Positions 24,068 to 24,327 of a stretch of DNA of 24,327 nucleotides are shown piece after piece; position 1 is the stretch's first letter, and each line of letters opens with the position of its first letter. A program made the translations under genes and the position numbers. The notes beneath the pieces are model-generated. The model ran no database searches, was not told where the DNA came from, and saw only the letters and a list, made by a program, of their open reading frames with translations. Location: assembly GCA_002421425.1 (NCBI GenBank), contig DIJZ01000022.1, positions 31,192 through 55,518 of the forward strand. Direction: 5' to 3'. This stretch comes from Caldifarciminota bacterium UBA5631 (lineage in GTDB: Bacteria > Hydrothermota > Hydrothermia > UBA1063).

Positions 24068-24140
24068 GCTGGCGTAGCTCAGTCGGAAGAGCAGGTGATT
24101 TGTAATCACCAGGTCGGGGGTTCAAATCCCTCCGCCAGCT
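24068..24140 (+). tRNA. tRNA-Thr (anticodon TGT)
   Basis: A 73-base cloverleaf. The acceptor GCTGGCG pairs with CGCCAGC, the D-arm is GCTC...GAGC, the anticodon stem GGTGA/TCACC has loop TTTGTAA, and the T-arm contains GTTCAAATC. The discriminator is T and no CCA is encoded. It is first in a Thr-Tyr order often found upstream of tuf or ribosomal genes. Confidence 0.97.
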
Positions 24141-24146
24141 GGGTTT

Positions 24147-24233
24147 GGAGGGGTACCCAAGTGGCCAACGGGGGCAGACTGTAAATCTGCTGGCTTGACG
24201 CCTTCGGTGGTTCGAATCCACCCCCCTCCACCA
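24147..24233 (+). tRNA. tRNA-Tyr (anticodon GTA), CCA encoded
   Basis: A class II tRNA. The acceptor GGAGGGG pairs with CCCCTCC, the anticodon stem GCAGA/TCTGC has loop CTGTAAA, and a long variable arm precedes the T-arm with GTTCGAATC. Discriminator A is followed by an encoded CCA (24231-24233), unlike the neighbouring tRNA-Thr. Confidence 0.97.
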
Positions 24234-24298
24234 CTTCTTATTCAATGGTAGAGCATCCCCTATCCAGGGGATGGCTGCGGGGCAGTCCCGTCTTAGTG
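24234..24298 (+). pseudogene. Degenerate tRNA-Gly(TCC)-like element
   Basis: Directly after tRNA-Tyr, TTCAATGGTAGAGC (24241-24254) matches the D-arm of bacterial tRNA-Gly. An anticodon-like hairpin follows, ATCCCC/GGGGAT (24255-24260 with 24267-24272), whose loop contains TCC. Then comes a T-arm-like hairpin GCGGG/CCCGT (24277-24281 with 24287-24291) with only a five-base loop, GCAGT, lacking the TTC of normal tRNAs. No seven-pair acceptor stem is found: only CACT (from 24232) with AGTG (24295-24298) can pair. The order Thr-Tyr-Gly(TCC) is common in bacteria, so this is where an intact tRNA-Gly would be expected. It could be a pseudogene, a highly unusual tRNA, or an assembly error near the window end. 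Confidence 0.55.
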
Positions 24299-24327
24299 TT
24301 GAAAAAAGGTTCTTTTAAAATGTGCGG

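Noticed and set aside
23976..24245. Minus-strand open frame of 89 codons with a RRDLNPRPGDYKSPALPTELR-like translation
   Set aside because: This is the well-known spurious translation of the antisense strand of tRNA genes. It covers tRNA-Thr and tRNA-Tyr.
1..24327. CRISPR arrays, insertion sequences or prophage
   Set aside because: No regularly spaced repeats, transposase or integrase motifs or phage genes were seen. The internal repeats noticed are the S1 domains and beta-strand repeats of tamB.
24299..24327. Intrinsic terminator after the tRNA cluster (A-run and T-run near the window end)
   Set aside because: The possible stem is short and A/T-only, and the sequence ends before it could be judged.

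Overview
The window is about 24.3 kb of compact bacterial chromosome with moderate-to-low GC. It appears to come from a diderm (two-membrane) bacterium. It encodes a TonB-dependent outer-membrane receptor, a TamB-type protein, two lipoproteins with clear lipoboxes, and two secreted proteins whose C-termini resemble the FlgD-like or type-A sorting domains common in the FCB group and in candidate phyla such as WOR-3. That placement is an inference from gene content, not a phylogenetic result. Twenty-one protein genes are supported, with two intact tRNA genes, one degenerate tRNA-like element and one cobalamin riboswitch.

Layout: (1) 1-1420, + strand: the 3' end of RNase R, overlapped by a D-2-hydroxyacid dehydrogenase. 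(2) 1417-2346, - strand: a glucuronyl C5-epimerase-like lipoprotein. (3) 2541-3092, +: a macrodomain protein. (4) 3059-4867, -: a GT4 glycosyltransferase followed by a DUF996-type membrane protein. (5) 5007-6595, +: TspO and a CrtQ-like GT2 glycosyltransferase. (6) 6640-9951, -: a cobalamin locus. It has a consensus promoter, a cobalamin riboswitch, a BtuB-like receptor, a beta-propeller lipoprotein resembling BtuG, and a Cys-rich protein of the PF04071/COG2158 type. (7) 10181-10660, -: a guanine-deaminase-like enzyme. (8) 10788-15851, +: cmk-plsC-ispH-rpsA (a widely conserved order) and an MtaB-like methylthiotransferase. (9) 15919-18287, +: two secreted proteins, one GATase-like and one phospholipase D-like. 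(10) 18284-23824, -: rpmB-tamB-priA. (11) 24068-24298, +: tRNA-Thr(TGT), tRNA-Tyr(GTA) and a degenerate tRNA-Gly-like element.

The most interesting region is the cobalamin locus. The riboswitch ties the receptor to vitamin B12. The beta-propeller lipoprotein directly downstream recreates the BtuB-BtuG pairing known from Bacteroides, and the Cys-rich protein is a candidate for a role in corrinoid use.

Three genes (C5-epimerase lipoprotein, GT4, cmk) have a good -10 box 6-7 bases before the start codon and no Shine-Dalgarno sequence, which suggests leaderless mRNAs. Genes are packed tightly: three of four convergent pairs overlap at their 3' ends, and I found no convincing intrinsic terminator.
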